Shown here one piece after another: positions 43,883-52,443 of a stretch of DNA of 64,000 bases. The stretch is from Thermoguttaceae bacterium (GTDB taxonomy: Bacteria > Planctomycetota > Planctomycetia > Pirellulales > Thermoguttaceae), in NCBI GenBank assembly GCA_017405595.1, contig JAFRAC010000024.1, positions 44,903 to 108,902 of the forward strand, in the 5' to 3' direction. Made by a program: the position numbers and the translations under genes. Positions within the stretch are counted from its first letter, which is position 1; the number at the start of each line of letters is the position of its first letter. Below the pieces are notes generated by a model. That model searched no databases. It was not told the DNA's origin and was given only the letters and a program-made list of their open reading frames with translations.

Positions 43883-45250
43883 ATGAGCAAGCGTTTTCGA
43901 TACCGCAACAATTCCGGACTCAGTGAGGATTACGAAACCCAGGAAAGGCATGACCAGTGGGTCAAGGTCTTTTTCGCGGCCATCATTCTCCTCATTCTGG
44001 GGTTCTACTTCGTCCTTCCCAACATGAAACGGGATAATGTTCCGTTCCTGAAAACCAAGGCGGCGCAGGGACGGGCGCGGGCACTGACCCGTTTGGGCGA
44101 CTGCTACTATAACGGGAACGGGGTCGACCAGGATTTCGCCGAAGCGGTCCGCTGGTACCGTCAGGCGTCAAACCTGAACTACACACCCGCCGTGACGAAA
44201 CTGGGGTTCTGTTTCGACAACGGAACCGGCGTCCCCCAAAACAAAAACCGGGCGCTCCGGCTCTATCGGCGCGCCGCACGGCAGGGGAACGCTCAGGCGC
44301 AATACAGGCTGGGGAAATACTACTCTTCCGCCGGGAACCCCCGCCGCGACGTTCTGCGGGCAATAAAGTGGTACAAGGAAGCGGCGCAGCAGGGGTATGT
44401 CGAGGCGCAGTGCGCGCTGGCGGTCTTCTACTTCAACGGGGAAGGTGTCTGCCGAAACGAAGCCAAAGCCGTCAAATGGTTCCGCAAAGCCGCCCGGAAG
44501 AAGAACCCGCAGGCTCAGTATTACCTGGGGCTCCATGTTGAACAGAAGGCCGCCGCCGAGGCGGAAAAGCCGTCGAAGCCGGAAAAGGGAGTGGTCTGGA
44601 AGTCCCCTCCCGCTCAAAGGAGAGACGCGTTCCGCTGGTTCAAAAAATCCGCCGAGCAGATGTATCCTCCCGCGCTCTACAAGATGGGCCTCTATTACCT
44701 CGAGGGGTCCGTCGTCGATCAGGACGACGAAGAAGCGGTCGCCTTCTTCGAAAAAGCCGCCCGGCGCGGGGAATCCGCCGCCCAGGTCAGGCTGGGCGAC
44801 TGCTTCTTCGACGGGGTCGGCTATCAGCAGGATTATACACGGGCAATCAGGTGGTACCGCAGAGCCGCGGCGCAAAACGACCCCGAAGGCTGCTATAAAG
44901 CCGGCCTTTGCCTCGCCGAAGGAAAAGGGACCGAACCGGATCCGGCGCGGGGGGCGGAACTGATTCAAAAAGCGGCGGAACTGGGGTCGGCCGAGGCGCA
45001 GCTGTATCTCGACAGCGCGTCCGAAAATGCCGAACCCGAACCCGTAACTGAACCAGAACCCACAGCCGAAGAAGCCCCGGAAGAACCGGCCGGCGAGACC
45101 GCGGCCGCCGGCGAGCCGGAAGCCGAGCAGGAAGCTGAACCGGAGCCTGAAGCGGAAGCCGAACCGGGCGCGGAAAGCCCAGAACCCGCCGCCGGAGAAG
45201 CGGAACCCGAAACCGCCCCTTCCGAAGACTCCGTGCCTGCCGCCGAATAG
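43883..45250 (+). CDS. Sel1-repeat protein with N-terminal membrane helix and acidic tail
   Basis: 455 residues from the ATG at 43883 (AGAGG upstream). One membrane helix at about 28-48 (VKVFFAAIILLILGFYFVLP) with a charged front, so probably N-in with the Sel1 solenoid in the periplasm. About eight to nine repeats cover residues 60-375. The last 75 residues are almost only Glu, Pro and Ala, a disordered acidic tail. A strong terminator follows 20 bases after the stop. No partner can be named. Confidence 0.82.
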   Translation: MSKRFRYRNNSGLSEDYETQERHDQWVKVFFAAIILLILGFYFVLPNMKRDNVPFLKTKAAQGRARALTRLGDCYYNGNGVDQDFAEAVRWYRQASNLNYTPAVTKLGFCFDNGTGVPQNKNRALRLYRRAARQGNAQAQYRLGKYYSSAGNPRRDVLRAIKWYKEAAQQGYVEAQCALAVFYFNGEGVCRNEAKAVKWFRKAARKKNPQAQYYLGLHVEQKAAAEAEKPSKPEKGVVWKSPPAQRRDAFRWFKKSAEQMYPPALYKMGLYYLEGSVVDQDDEEAVAFFEKAARRGESAAQVRLGDCFFDGVGYQQDYTRAIRWYRRAAAQNDPEGCYKAGLCLAEGKGTEPDPARGAELIQKAAELGSAEAQLYLDSASENAEPEPVTEPEPTAEEAPEEPAGETAAAGEPEAEQEAEPEPEAEAEPGAESPEPAAGEAEPETAPSEDSVPAAE

Positions 45251-45270
45251 TCCCGCCGCGAAACGTTCCG

Positions 45271-45314
45271 CCGGAACGCCGGTTCATGCCATGGGCCGGT
45301 GTTCCGGTTTTTTT
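45271..45314 (+). terminator. Rho-independent terminator after the acidic-tailed Sel1 gene
   Basis: Stem CCGGAACgCCGG (45271-45282) with CCGGtGTTCCGG (45296-45307), followed by seven T. Confidence 0.85.
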
Positions 45315-45442
45315 CCGTCCCCTTTTCCCAGCCCTTTGCAAACTGATTATCCCGTTCAACCCCTTCTTTCGGCCTGAAAGTCATTGCCGGCCGGGCCGGG
45401 CGTTTCCGCCCCGGCCCTTCGCGCCGGAAAGCCGGCGAAGAC

Positions 45443-45470
45443 TTGCTTTTTTCTTATTTGGTGGTAGAAA
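45443..45470 (+). promoter_or_regulatory. Possible promoter of the 467-residue Sel1 gene
   Basis: TTGCTT (45443-45448), 16 bases, TAGAAA (45465-45470), about 128 bases before the ATG. Confidence 0.4.
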
Positions 45471-45598
45471 TATCACAGGGGGAGAGAACCGCTGATCAGA
45501 AAAGAACGTGAATCGTTCCGGACCATACCGGGAGAAAACGGGCCTTCCTGGGAAGTTCCCTTTCCCTCCCGGCGCCGGAACATTTTCAGGCGGCAGTC

Positions 45599-47002
45599 AT
45601 GACAGAGCAGGAAAACGAGATCCTCCTCTCCGGGGATCAGGCAAAGCAGATGCGCGAATCGGCGCGGAACGGGAACGCTCAGGCGCAGTACGCCTTGGGG
45701 TATTACTACGATAACGGCCCGAAGAGCGTTCAGGACAAAGCCGAAGCCGCGGCCTGGTACCGCCGCGCCGCAGAGCAGGGCCTTGCCAAAGCGCAATACG
45801 CGTTCGCCCGGCTTTGCTACCTCGGCGAAGGGGTTCCGCGCGACCTTGAAAAAGCTTTCGACGGGTTCCAGAAAGCCGCGCATCAGGGGATCGCGATGGC
45901 GCAGCTCTATCTCGGCGTCTGCTACATGCAGGGGGAAGGTACTGCACGCAATCCGGCGAAAGGGGCCGAATGGTTTCAGGCCGCGGCGCGGCAGGGGCTT
46001 GCCGACGCGCAGTTCGTTCTGGCATATTCCTACGCCGCGGGGCATGGCCTTCAGCAGGATTACATCGAAGCGGCAAAATGGTACCGCCGCGCCGCGCAGC
46101 AGGGGCTCGAGAAGGCCGTCGGCCAGCTGCGGAAAGCCGCCGAAGCGGGCCGGCCCGCCGCGCAATACAATTTAGGCTGCTGCTATCACCACGGAGACGC
46201 CGTCGCGCAGGATAAGATCGAAGCGGTCAAATGGTACCGCCGTTCCGCCCATCAGGGGAACACCGACGCGGCGGAAGCGCTCCGCACGCTCGCCGAAGAG
46301 GGGATCGCCGAAGCGCAATACGCGCTCGGGCTCTGCTATCAGCGCGGCAGCGGCGTTAAGCGGGACAGGTCCCGGGCGGTACTCCTGTTCCGCCGCGCCG
46401 GACAGCAGGGGCACGCCGAGGCGCAGTTCGCGGCCGGACTCTGCTATTACGAGGGGGACGGCGTCGTTCCGAACCCCGCCGAAGCGGTCAAGTGGTACCA
46501 GCTCGCCGCCCAGCAGGGGGTCATGAAAGCCGAGTATAACCTCGCGTCCTGTTTCTTAGAGGGGATCGGCGTCCGGCACGATGCCGCGCAGGCGGTGCAG
46601 TGGTTTCAGGCCGCCGCCCGGCAGAACGATGTTCGCGCCGAATGCGCCCTGGGGATCTGTTACGCCGAGGGAACCGGCGTAAAGCAGGATTTTCAGCAGG
46701 CTTCGGCTTTCCTTCAGGGCGCCGCCGACAAGGGGCTTGCCGACGCCCAGTTTGCCCTCGGCAACCTTTACTATTTCGGAAACGGAACCGAACGGGACCG
46801 CGGTGCGGCCGCCGACTGGTTCCAGAAAGCCGCCGAACAGGGGTTCGCTCCGGCGCAATACGCGCTGGGCTGCTGTTACATTTACGGGAAAGGGGTCGAT
46901 CAGAACACCGCCGACGGCGTTGCGTGGCTGCAGAAAGCCGCACGGCAGCATCACCGGCAGGCGCGGAAACTCCTCTTTAATATCACACGCGAAGAGCGTT
47001 AA
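45599..47002 (+). CDS. Cytoplasmic Sel1-repeat protein, almost all repeats
   Basis: 467 residues with about 12 Sel1 repeats from residue 17 to the end and almost no other sequence. There is no signal peptide or membrane helix. Repeat units keep the pattern A-x3-LG-x2-Y-x2-G-x-GV-x2-D-x3-A-x2-WY-x3-A. Two units around residues 180-190 and 225-235 are shortened, possibly breaks in the solenoid. The ribosome site is weak (ggcggcagtcATG). It lies in the run of Sel1 genes but has its own promoter candidate. Confidence 0.82.
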   Translation: MTEQENEILLSGDQAKQMRESARNGNAQAQYALGYYYDNGPKSVQDKAEAAAWYRRAAEQGLAKAQYAFARLCYLGEGVPRDLEKAFDGFQKAAHQGIAMAQLYLGVCYMQGEGTARNPAKGAEWFQAAARQGLADAQFVLAYSYAAGHGLQQDYIEAAKWYRRAAQQGLEKAVGQLRKAAEAGRPAAQYNLGCCYHHGDAVAQDKIEAVKWYRRSAHQGNTDAAEALRTLAEEGIAEAQYALGLCYQRGSGVKRDRSRAVLLFRRAGQQGHAEAQFAAGLCYYEGDGVVPNPAEAVKWYQLAAQQGVMKAEYNLASCFLEGIGVRHDAAQAVQWFQAAARQNDVRAECALGICYAEGTGVKQDFQQASAFLQGAADKGLADAQFALGNLYYFGNGTERDRGAAADWFQKAAEQGFAPAQYALGCCYIYGKGVDQNTADGVAWLQKAARQHHRQARKLLFNITREER

Positions 47003-47200
47003 AAGACAGGCCGACCCCCTTCACCCTTCCGAAACAAAAATCACACGGCATTTTCTCTAATTTCTCTAATCCGGCAAACCGGCAGCTCTGCAAAATATTG
47101 CGCGTCAAAAAAGGGGGGATCTTTTCTCTTTCCGCCAAACCGCGATTATAAGAGAAAACGGAGGACTGCCGTTTTCTTTTTAACCGTGGGAGAACTGACC

Positions 47201-48553
47201 ATGAAAGCCCTTATGTCCGGAAGATCCGCATTTGCGGCACTGTTTGCTCTTTTCTGCTGTTTCGCCCTTGTTTCCGGCTGCGGCGGCGGAAAGGCTGAAA
47301 ACACCGCCGGTCAGGCGGAGGAAAAAACCGGGACCGCTGCCGAAACACCCGCTCCGGAAGAGCCCGCCCCTCGAAACGAGGCTCCTGCGCCCGATACCGC
47401 AGACACGCCCGGCGAGGCGGCGGTTTCCGAAAAGGCCGATACCGCCGAAATGACGCCGCAAGAACTCCGCAGCGCCGCCGAAGGGGGGAACGCCAATGCG
47501 CAGTACCAGTACGGGCTCTACCTGATGAAAAACGGAAAGACGAACGCCGAAAAGAACGAAGGCTTTGAATGGGCGAAGAAAGCGGCCGACACCGGAAACG
47601 CCGATGCCCAATACGCACTCGGTATGACACTCCTCACGACCGGCAAAACCGACGCCGAAAAGAAAAGAGGGTTCGAAACGCTCCGAAAGGCGGCGGAGCT
47701 GAATAACACAAAGGCACAGACCCTTCTGGGTGCCTGTTATCTGTCGGGGGAGAACGTCGATAAGGACGAAGCCGAGGGAATCAAATGGACCCGCGCCGCG
47801 GCGGAACAGGGGGATTCCAAGGCCCAGTTCATCCTGGCCAACTGCTATATCGACGGCACCGGTGTCGATCAAAACGCGGAAGAGGCGGTCAAATGGCTCC
47901 GGAAATCTGCGGAACAGGACCTTGCCGACGCCCAGTTCCTCCTCGGGAGCTGTTACGAGGCCGGTATCGGTGTCGAACAAAACATCTCTGGCGCCACACT
48001 GTGGTACATGAAGGCTGCCAACCTGGGAAACAGGGATGCCCAACAGGCCCTCGATGAAATGCAGGGGCGGCCGAACCCGGGCACTCCTGCCGGTTCCGCT
48101 CCGAAACCCGGTCTTTCCGCCGCGGGCGGCGATATTGAAGAAACGCGGAAAGCCGCCGAAAAGGGCGATGCCGAAGCCCAGTTTCAGCTGGCGATCTGCT
48201 ATATGAAAGGGGAGGGTGTCCCGCGTGATTTCGATCAGGGTGTCTCCTGGATTCAGAAGTCCGCCGAAAACGGATACGCCGAAGCTCAATACGCGCTCGG
48301 TCTTTTTTACAGCGAAGGGAAAGGGGTTGAACAGGATCTGGAGAAATGCACCGAATGGTTCTATAACGCCGCACAGCAGGGACACATGGACGCACAGCGC
48401 AGCTACGCGAAAATCTGCGTGTTCCTCTACGAAGAGACAGGCGACGAAGACCTGAAAGACGAGGCGGCGGAATGGTTTCAGAAAGCCGCCGACCAGGGAG
48501 ACCCGGAATCGAAAACGGAACTTGAAAAGCTCCGTTCCGGGAACTGGAACTGA
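47201..48553 (+). CDS. Sel1-repeat lipoprotein
   Basis: 450 residues from the ATG at 47201 (GGGAG upstream). The lipobox is ALVSGC, then an Ala/Glu/Pro/Thr linker to about residue 80. About nine Sel1 repeats follow, in two blocks separated by a Gly/Pro/Ala linker (near 290-305). The last 140 residues are close to the first 140 of the protein at 39894-41192. It would be held in a membrane on the periplasmic side. TTATAAG at about 47147 may be a -10 box; no -35 is clear. Confidence 0.82.
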   Translation: MKALMSGRSAFAALFALFCCFALVSGCGGGKAENTAGQAEEKTGTAAETPAPEEPAPRNEAPAPDTADTPGEAAVSEKADTAEMTPQELRSAAEGGNANAQYQYGLYLMKNGKTNAEKNEGFEWAKKAADTGNADAQYALGMTLLTTGKTDAEKKRGFETLRKAAELNNTKAQTLLGACYLSGENVDKDEAEGIKWTRAAAEQGDSKAQFILANCYIDGTGVDQNAEEAVKWLRKSAEQDLADAQFLLGSCYEAGIGVEQNISGATLWYMKAANLGNRDAQQALDEMQGRPNPGTPAGSAPKPGLSAAGGDIEETRKAAEKGDAEAQFQLAICYMKGEGVPRDFDQGVSWIQKSAENGYAEAQYALGLFYSEGKGVEQDLEKCTEWFYNAAQQGHMDAQRSYAKICVFLYEETGDEDLKDEAAEWFQKAADQGDPESKTELEKLRSGNWN

Positions 48554-48633
48554 AACACCGGCGTCGGCTTCGGTTTCTCCGAAACACCCGATAAAGCTGA
48601 AGATTTTCGCAGCCGCGGCAGACCCCTTCCCCC

Positions 48634-48662
48634 TTGCCGAACCGCGGTCCGCAACCTAAAAT
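48634..48662 (+). promoter_or_regulatory. Promoter of the Asp-rich Sel1 gene
   Basis: TTGCCG (48634-48639), 17 bases, TAAAAT (48657-48662), 47 bases before the ATG. Confidence 0.55.
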
Positions 48663-48708
48663 AAGACGGTTGAAACCAAACCCCTAACCATAAGAAAAGA
48701 GGACGACC

Positions 48709-49686
48709 ATGAAAATTTCCGCATTCCCCGTTCTGGCCGTTTCGGCGTTTCTTCTTTTTTCGGCCGGTCCGCTGACCGCCCAAAATGTTCCCCATGCCAA
48801 GGCCGATGCCAATACCGGCGCCAAGGCTGACCATCACACGGCGGCGATCCGTCACCGGAAGGTTGATCACCATCACGTCCCCGCACTGACCCGGGACGCG
48901 GAAAAGGGAAATCCTCAGGCGCAGATCGATCTGGGCTACTACTACGCGGATTCCGGCAATCAGCAATACGATCCGGCCAAGGCTGTCTACTGGTATCAGA
49001 AAGCCGCCGAAGCCGGGGTCGCCGAAGCCCAGTTTTACATCGGCTACTGTTACGCACGGGGAATCGCGCTCGCCCAGAATTACGCCGCGGCCGTTGATTG
49101 GTATCTCAAAGCCGCCGAGCAGAAATACGCCGAAGCCCAGTTTTACCTCGGTTACGCCTACGCTTACGGGTTAGGAGTTCCGCGGAGTCCTTCGACCGCG
49201 TTTTACTGGTACCACAGCGCGGCCAGTCTCCATTTTGCCAGAGCCGCGTGGTATCTCGGTTACTGCTATGAATACGGTTTCGGGTGCGAAGTCGACAGAG
49301 CCGCCTCTGAACACTGGTATCACGAGGCCGAAGAAGCCGGCTACAGCGACGAGGACGGCGTCGAAGACGGCGAGGATTACCCGGACTGCTCCGAAGATCT
49401 TTTCGACGACGACGATGATGATACCGACGACGGCACCGACAACGATGCCGACGATGACGGAATCGATGACGACGCCGATAACGATGACGACAACGACGGA
49501 ATCGACGACGACGATGATACCGATGACGACGGCGACGGAATCGACGACGACGATGACGATAACGATGCCGACGATGACGGGATCGACGACGATGATGATA
49601 CCGATGACGACGGCGACGGATATGACGATGACGGCGACGACGGTGATGACGGCGATGACGGTGATGACGGCGGCGATGATGAATAA
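48709..49686 (+). CDS. Secreted Sel1-repeat protein with long Asp-rich tail
   Basis: 325 residues. A signal peptide (FPVLAVSAFLLFSAGPLTAQN), then a His-rich patch (DHHTAAIRHRKVDHHHV), four to five Sel1 repeats (about 65-210), and from about residue 225 a tail of around 100 residues made of Asp with Gly, Asn, Thr and Ile. The tail repeats units such as DDDGIDDDDDTDDDGDG, similar to calcium-binding thrombospondin type 3 repeats. The protein would be outside the inner membrane, very acidic, and likely to bind calcium. AGAGG is just before the ATG. Confidence 0.85.
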   Translation: MKISAFPVLAVSAFLLFSAGPLTAQNVPHAKADANTGAKADHHTAAIRHRKVDHHHVPALTRDAEKGNPQAQIDLGYYYADSGNQQYDPAKAVYWYQKAAEAGVAEAQFYIGYCYARGIALAQNYAAAVDWYLKAAEQKYAEAQFYLGYAYAYGLGVPRSPSTAFYWYHSAASLHFARAAWYLGYCYEYGFGCEVDRAASEHWYHEAEEAGYSDEDGVEDGEDYPDCSEDLFDDDDDDTDDGTDNDADDDGIDDDADNDDDNDGIDDDDDTDDDGDGIDDDDDDNDADDDGIDDDDDTDDDGDGYDDDGDDGDDGDDGDDGGDDE

Positions 49687-49758
49687 CTCTTGTCCCCGCC
49701 CGGCGGAGTGCCTGAAAGTTTAACCTTCACAAAAAAGCCTGCCGGCTGCCCGGAAAAG

Positions 49759-49983
49759 ATGAGGAAAGAAAAAGTGTCTGTATTTTTCAATGAGTTTTTC
49801 GAGACTCTTGCGGCTCTGTCGAAGAAGAAGGAAGTCCGGCTCGTTCTTCTGGGAATCCTGATCGGGCTTTGCCTCTTTTCCTGTCCGGGACGGCTGCTGC
49901 TTTTTGTGCTGCTCGGACTTGGCGCAGCGGCTTTATACGTTCTCTACCGGAACCTGAAAAAAGAAAAGAATCACGAAGGCTGA
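49759..49983 (+). CDS. Small membrane protein
   Basis: 74 residues from the ATG at 49759; a GTG at 49774 with AGGAAAG upstream is a good alternative start. Two hydrophobic segments (VRLVLLGILIGLCLFSC and RLLLFVLLGLGAAALYVLY) are close together, with basic ends, so it is probably a two-helix inner-membrane protein. The function is not recognised. A symmetric terminator follows. Confidence 0.55.
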   Translation: MRKEKVSVFFNEFFETLAALSKKKEVRLVLLGILIGLCLFSCPGRLLLFVLLGLGAAALYVLYRNLKKEKNHEG

Positions 49984-50004
49984 AAGCGCGGCGCGTGTTT
50001 ATAG

Positions 50005-50040
50005 AGAAAGGACGGCTCCCTTTCGGGGGCCGTCCTTTCT
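50005..50040. terminator. Bidirectional terminator
   Basis: Perfect 12-base stem AGAAAGGACGGC/GCCGTCCTTTCT with loop tccctttcgggg, between convergent genes. The T-tract is short and built into the stem; atttttc follows shortly after on the + strand. Confidence 0.75.
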
Positions 50041-50073
50041 CAATTTTTCACGGAGATGCAAACCGAGGCACGC

Positions 50074-50901
50074 CTATTTGGCGCGGAACTGCAGGCCGTT
50101 CTGGCGGGCGTAGGTTTCGGCGTAGGTGCCGGGCTGCCCGACAATCGTTACACGGTAGCATTCGTCGAACGCCTCGAACCCGATAAAGGTGACCGACGCG
50201 GGAATTTCGATCGTCATGAGCGAATGGCATTCCTCAAAGGCGCTCCGGCCGATTTCGGTCACGCCGTCGGGAATCACAACCGAACCGAGCGACTTGCACC
50301 CTTCAAAAGCGCTGTCGCCGATAAAAGTGACTCCGGCGGGGATGGTAACCCTTGCCAGGGAATTGCAGCCGTCAAAGGCTTTCCGCTCGATCCGTGTCAC
50401 ACCGGCGGGAATGTCGGCGACGGTCAGCGAATCGCAGTCGCTGAAGACTTCCGGTTCGAGAACGGTCAGCCCTTTCGGAATGTCGAAAGTGCGGACCAGC
50501 TTGCATTCATCGAAGGCGCTCATCCCGATCCGGATCACGGTGCCGGGGATGTTGATCGAACGGAGCACTTCGCATTCGTGGAAGGCGAACGGCTCGATTT
50601 CAAGAAGCCCTTCGGGAAGGACCACCGACGAAAGAATGTACGATTCGTTAAACGCGCGGTAGCCGATTTTCAGAACCGGGAGCCCCTCGATCTGGGCGGG
50701 AATCACCACGTCGCGCTCACCGGCGCCCCGGAATCCGTTGATGACGATCCCCTGCACCGTCTGGCCGGCGGCATTCTGCACATCGGTACGGGCGTAGGAG
50801 AAAACGTCGGCCGGCGTTTCGGCGGGCTGGGCAAACGCGCAAACGGCGGTCAGGACAGTCAAAACCGCCGCCAAAACAGCAAGACACTTCAGAACTTTCA
50901 T
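50074..50901 (-). CDS. Secreted BspA-type leucine-rich-repeat protein (LRR_5)
   Basis: 275 residues with a signal peptide (LAVLAAVLTVLTAVCAFA) and about eight LRR_5 repeats of the form AF-x2-C-x-L-x-(S/T)-(V/I)-x-IP-x-(G/S)-V-x-x-IG (for example SAFEGCKSLGSVVIPDGVTEIGR). AGAAAGG precedes the ATG. LRR_5 proteins are surface or secreted binding proteins, common in gut and oral bacteria and often used for adhesion. No anchor is seen, so it may be free or held by partners. The end has a WYA-like strand (GQPGTYAETYARQNGLQF) usual for the last repeat. Confidence 0.88.
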   Translation of the reverse strand: MKVLKCLAVLAAVLTVLTAVCAFAQPAETPADVFSYARTDVQNAAGQTVQGIVINGFRGAGERDVVIPAQIEGLPVLKIGYRAFNESYILSSVVLPEGLLEIEPFAFHECEVLRSINIPGTVIRIGMSAFDECKLVRTFDIPKGLTVLEPEVFSDCDSLTVADIPAGVTRIERKAFDGCNSLARVTIPAGVTFIGDSAFEGCKSLGSVVIPDGVTEIGRSAFEECHSLMTIEIPASVTFIGFEAFDECYRVTIVGQPGTYAETYARQNGLQFRAK

Positions 50902-50972
50902 GGGTCGAACCTTTCTAACGCTGCGCGGTTAAAGACAAAATTTTTAACCGCAGATTAAACGGGCAACGTCCT

Positions 50973-51000
50973 ATTGTACGCACGGTTCCTTCCCTGTCAA
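50973..51000 (-). promoter_or_regulatory. Promoter of the leucine-rich-repeat gene
   Basis: On the minus strand TTGACA (50995-51000), 16 bases, TACAAT (50973-50978). Confidence 0.65.
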
Positions 51001-51075
51001 CTTTTCATGCCGACCGGGAAGAAATCACCGGCGGCCGCTTTTGCCGCCGGGCGGCGGACCATTACGGCTGAATTC

Positions 51076-51104
51076 TTGACAAACGGCTGTCATCAAAATA
51101 TGAT
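51076..51104 (+). promoter_or_regulatory. Promoter of the secreted Sel1 gene
   Basis: TTGACA (51076-51081), 17 bases, TATGAT (51099-51104): close to the sigma-70 consensus. Confidence 0.75.
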
Positions 51105-51175
51105 TGTCGGAGAGATCAGTAACGGGTTTTGTTCCGGTTTTTCACCAATCCTGCAATCAAGCCAAGGGGGGTATC

Positions 51176-52120
51176 ATGACGACTTTTTCTTTCAGATTTC
51201 GCTCGGCGCTCTTTCTCGCGCTCTTCTGCCTGGGTCTTCCGGCCGCCGTCTTTTGCGGCGGCAAGGCGGATTCCGGCGGCACGTCCGTTTCCGAACTTCA
51301 AAAGGCCGCCGAAAAGGGGGATCCCGAATCCCAGTATAATCTGGGGGTCTGCTACGAAGACGGGGACGGCGTCCCGCGAGACGCGCAGGAAGCCGTCAAA
51401 TGGTACCGGAAGGCCGCGGATCAGAATTTCGCGCTGGCGCAGAATAACCTCGGGGTCTGCTACGAGAACGGCATCGGCGTCGACGAGGACGACCGGGAAG
51501 CCGTGAAGTGGTACCGCAAGGCCGCCGAACAGAACGATCCCGAAGCGCAATGCAATCTGGGCGCATGCTACGCAAACGGAAAGGGTGTCGGCGAGGACGA
51601 CGGGAAAGCCGTTGACTGGTTCCGCAAAAGCGCCGAACAGAACTTTTCCGGCGCACAGTACAACCTGGGAATCTGCTTCGACAACGGACAGGGGGTGCCG
51701 CAGGACATGCAGGAAGCGGTCAAGTGGTACCGCAAGGCCGCCGAACAGAACCATCTCGGCGCGCAGTTCAATTTGGCGGTCTGCTACGACGAAGGGCATG
51801 GTGTGAAGCAGGACGCGCAGGAAGCGGTCAAGTGGTACCGCAAGGCCGCCGAGCAGGGAGACCCCGACTCGCAGTCGAATCTGGGAACCTGCTACGAGAC
51901 CGGAAACGGCGTCAAACGGGACAAAAAGGAAGCGGTCAAATGGTACCGCAAGGCCGCCGAACAGGGGGATCCCGACGCGCAATGCAATCTGGGCCGCTGC
52001 CTCGCGAACGGGGAAGGCGTCGGGCAGAATACGGAGGAAGCGGTCGAATGGTTCCGCCAATCCGCAGAACAGGGGAACGAAAAGGCCAAAAAAGCCTTGA
52101 AGGAGCTTGGTGCGGAATAG
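51176..52120 (+). CDS. Secreted Sel1-repeat protein
   Basis: 314 residues from the ATG at 51176 (AAGGGGGG upstream). The signal peptide is SALFLALFCLGLPAAVFCGG; the Cys near its end may be a lipobox (AVFCGG), so it could be a lipoprotein. The rest is seven or eight very regular Sel1 repeats of 36 residues (AQ-x-NLG-x-CYE-x-G-x-GV-x-x-D-x-x-EAVKWYRKAAEQ). High similarity between units, also at the DNA level, suggests recent duplication inside the gene. A GC-rich hairpin (52147-52168) after the stop may end the transcript. Confidence 0.85.
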   Translation: MTTFSFRFRSALFLALFCLGLPAAVFCGGKADSGGTSVSELQKAAEKGDPESQYNLGVCYEDGDGVPRDAQEAVKWYRKAADQNFALAQNNLGVCYENGIGVDEDDREAVKWYRKAAEQNDPEAQCNLGACYANGKGVGEDDGKAVDWFRKSAEQNFSGAQYNLGICFDNGQGVPQDMQEAVKWYRKAAEQNHLGAQFNLAVCYDEGHGVKQDAQEAVKWYRKAAEQGDPDSQSNLGTCYETGNGVKRDKKEAVKWYRKAAEQGDPDAQCNLGRCLANGEGVGQNTEEAVEWFRQSAEQGNEKAKKALKELGAE

Positions 52121-52190
52121 CCCGGCAGAGTTCTCCGGAAAGGGAGCTTCCGGCGCGGAGGCCGGAAGATTTCCTAGTATTATCCTAGGG

Positions 52191-52218
52191 TTTACATGAT
52201 CCCAAAGGGTGTTATAAT
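52191..52218 (+). promoter_or_regulatory. Promoter of the riboswitch-controlled thi4 gene
   Basis: TTTACA (52191-52196), 16 bases, TATAAT (52213-52218), upstream of the TPP riboswitch. Confidence 0.7.
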
Positions 52219-52276
52219 GAACCTGTAAGCGTCCGGCAGTACGATTGTTTCTCCGGGCGCCGTTTCAAAAGTCAAG

Positions 52277-52357
52277 CGTATTGGGGCGCCGTTCGCATGA
52301 ACGGCTGAGAAGCACCCATTGAACCTGATCCGGGTCATACCGGCGTAGGAAATTACG
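52277..52357 (+). promoter_or_regulatory. TPP (THI-box) riboswitch
   Basis: Conserved blocks in order: ggggcgcc, ggctgaga, accc, gaacctgatccgggtcata, ccggcgtagga. P1 pairs cgtatt with aattacg. It binds thiamine pyrophosphate in the leader of thi4. The expression platform follows: tcctttcg (52403-52410) can pair with cgaaagga (52426-52433), hiding the thi4 ribosome site. Thus control is probably at translation start. Confidence 0.93.
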
Positions 52358-52402
52358 ATGACGGCCGATTCCTCTTTTCCGAGTCGCCGCTTTTTCGCGA
52401 TT

Positions 52403-52433
52403 TCCTTTCGATTCATCCCTCTGTCCGAAAGGA
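52403..52433 (+). promoter_or_regulatory. Hairpin that can hide the thi4 ribosome-binding site
   Basis: TCCTTTCG (52403-52410) is fully complementary to CGAAAGGA (52426-52433); the latter contains most of the AAAGGAG site nine bases before the ATG at 52444. Confidence 0.7.
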
Positions 52434-52443
52434 GATTCAGTTT

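Larger units (their letters stand above)
45251..45598. other. Intergenic region of 348 bases between two Sel1 genes
   Basis: It holds the terminator at 45271-45314 and the promoter at 45443-45470. Nothing else is seen. Confidence 0.6.
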
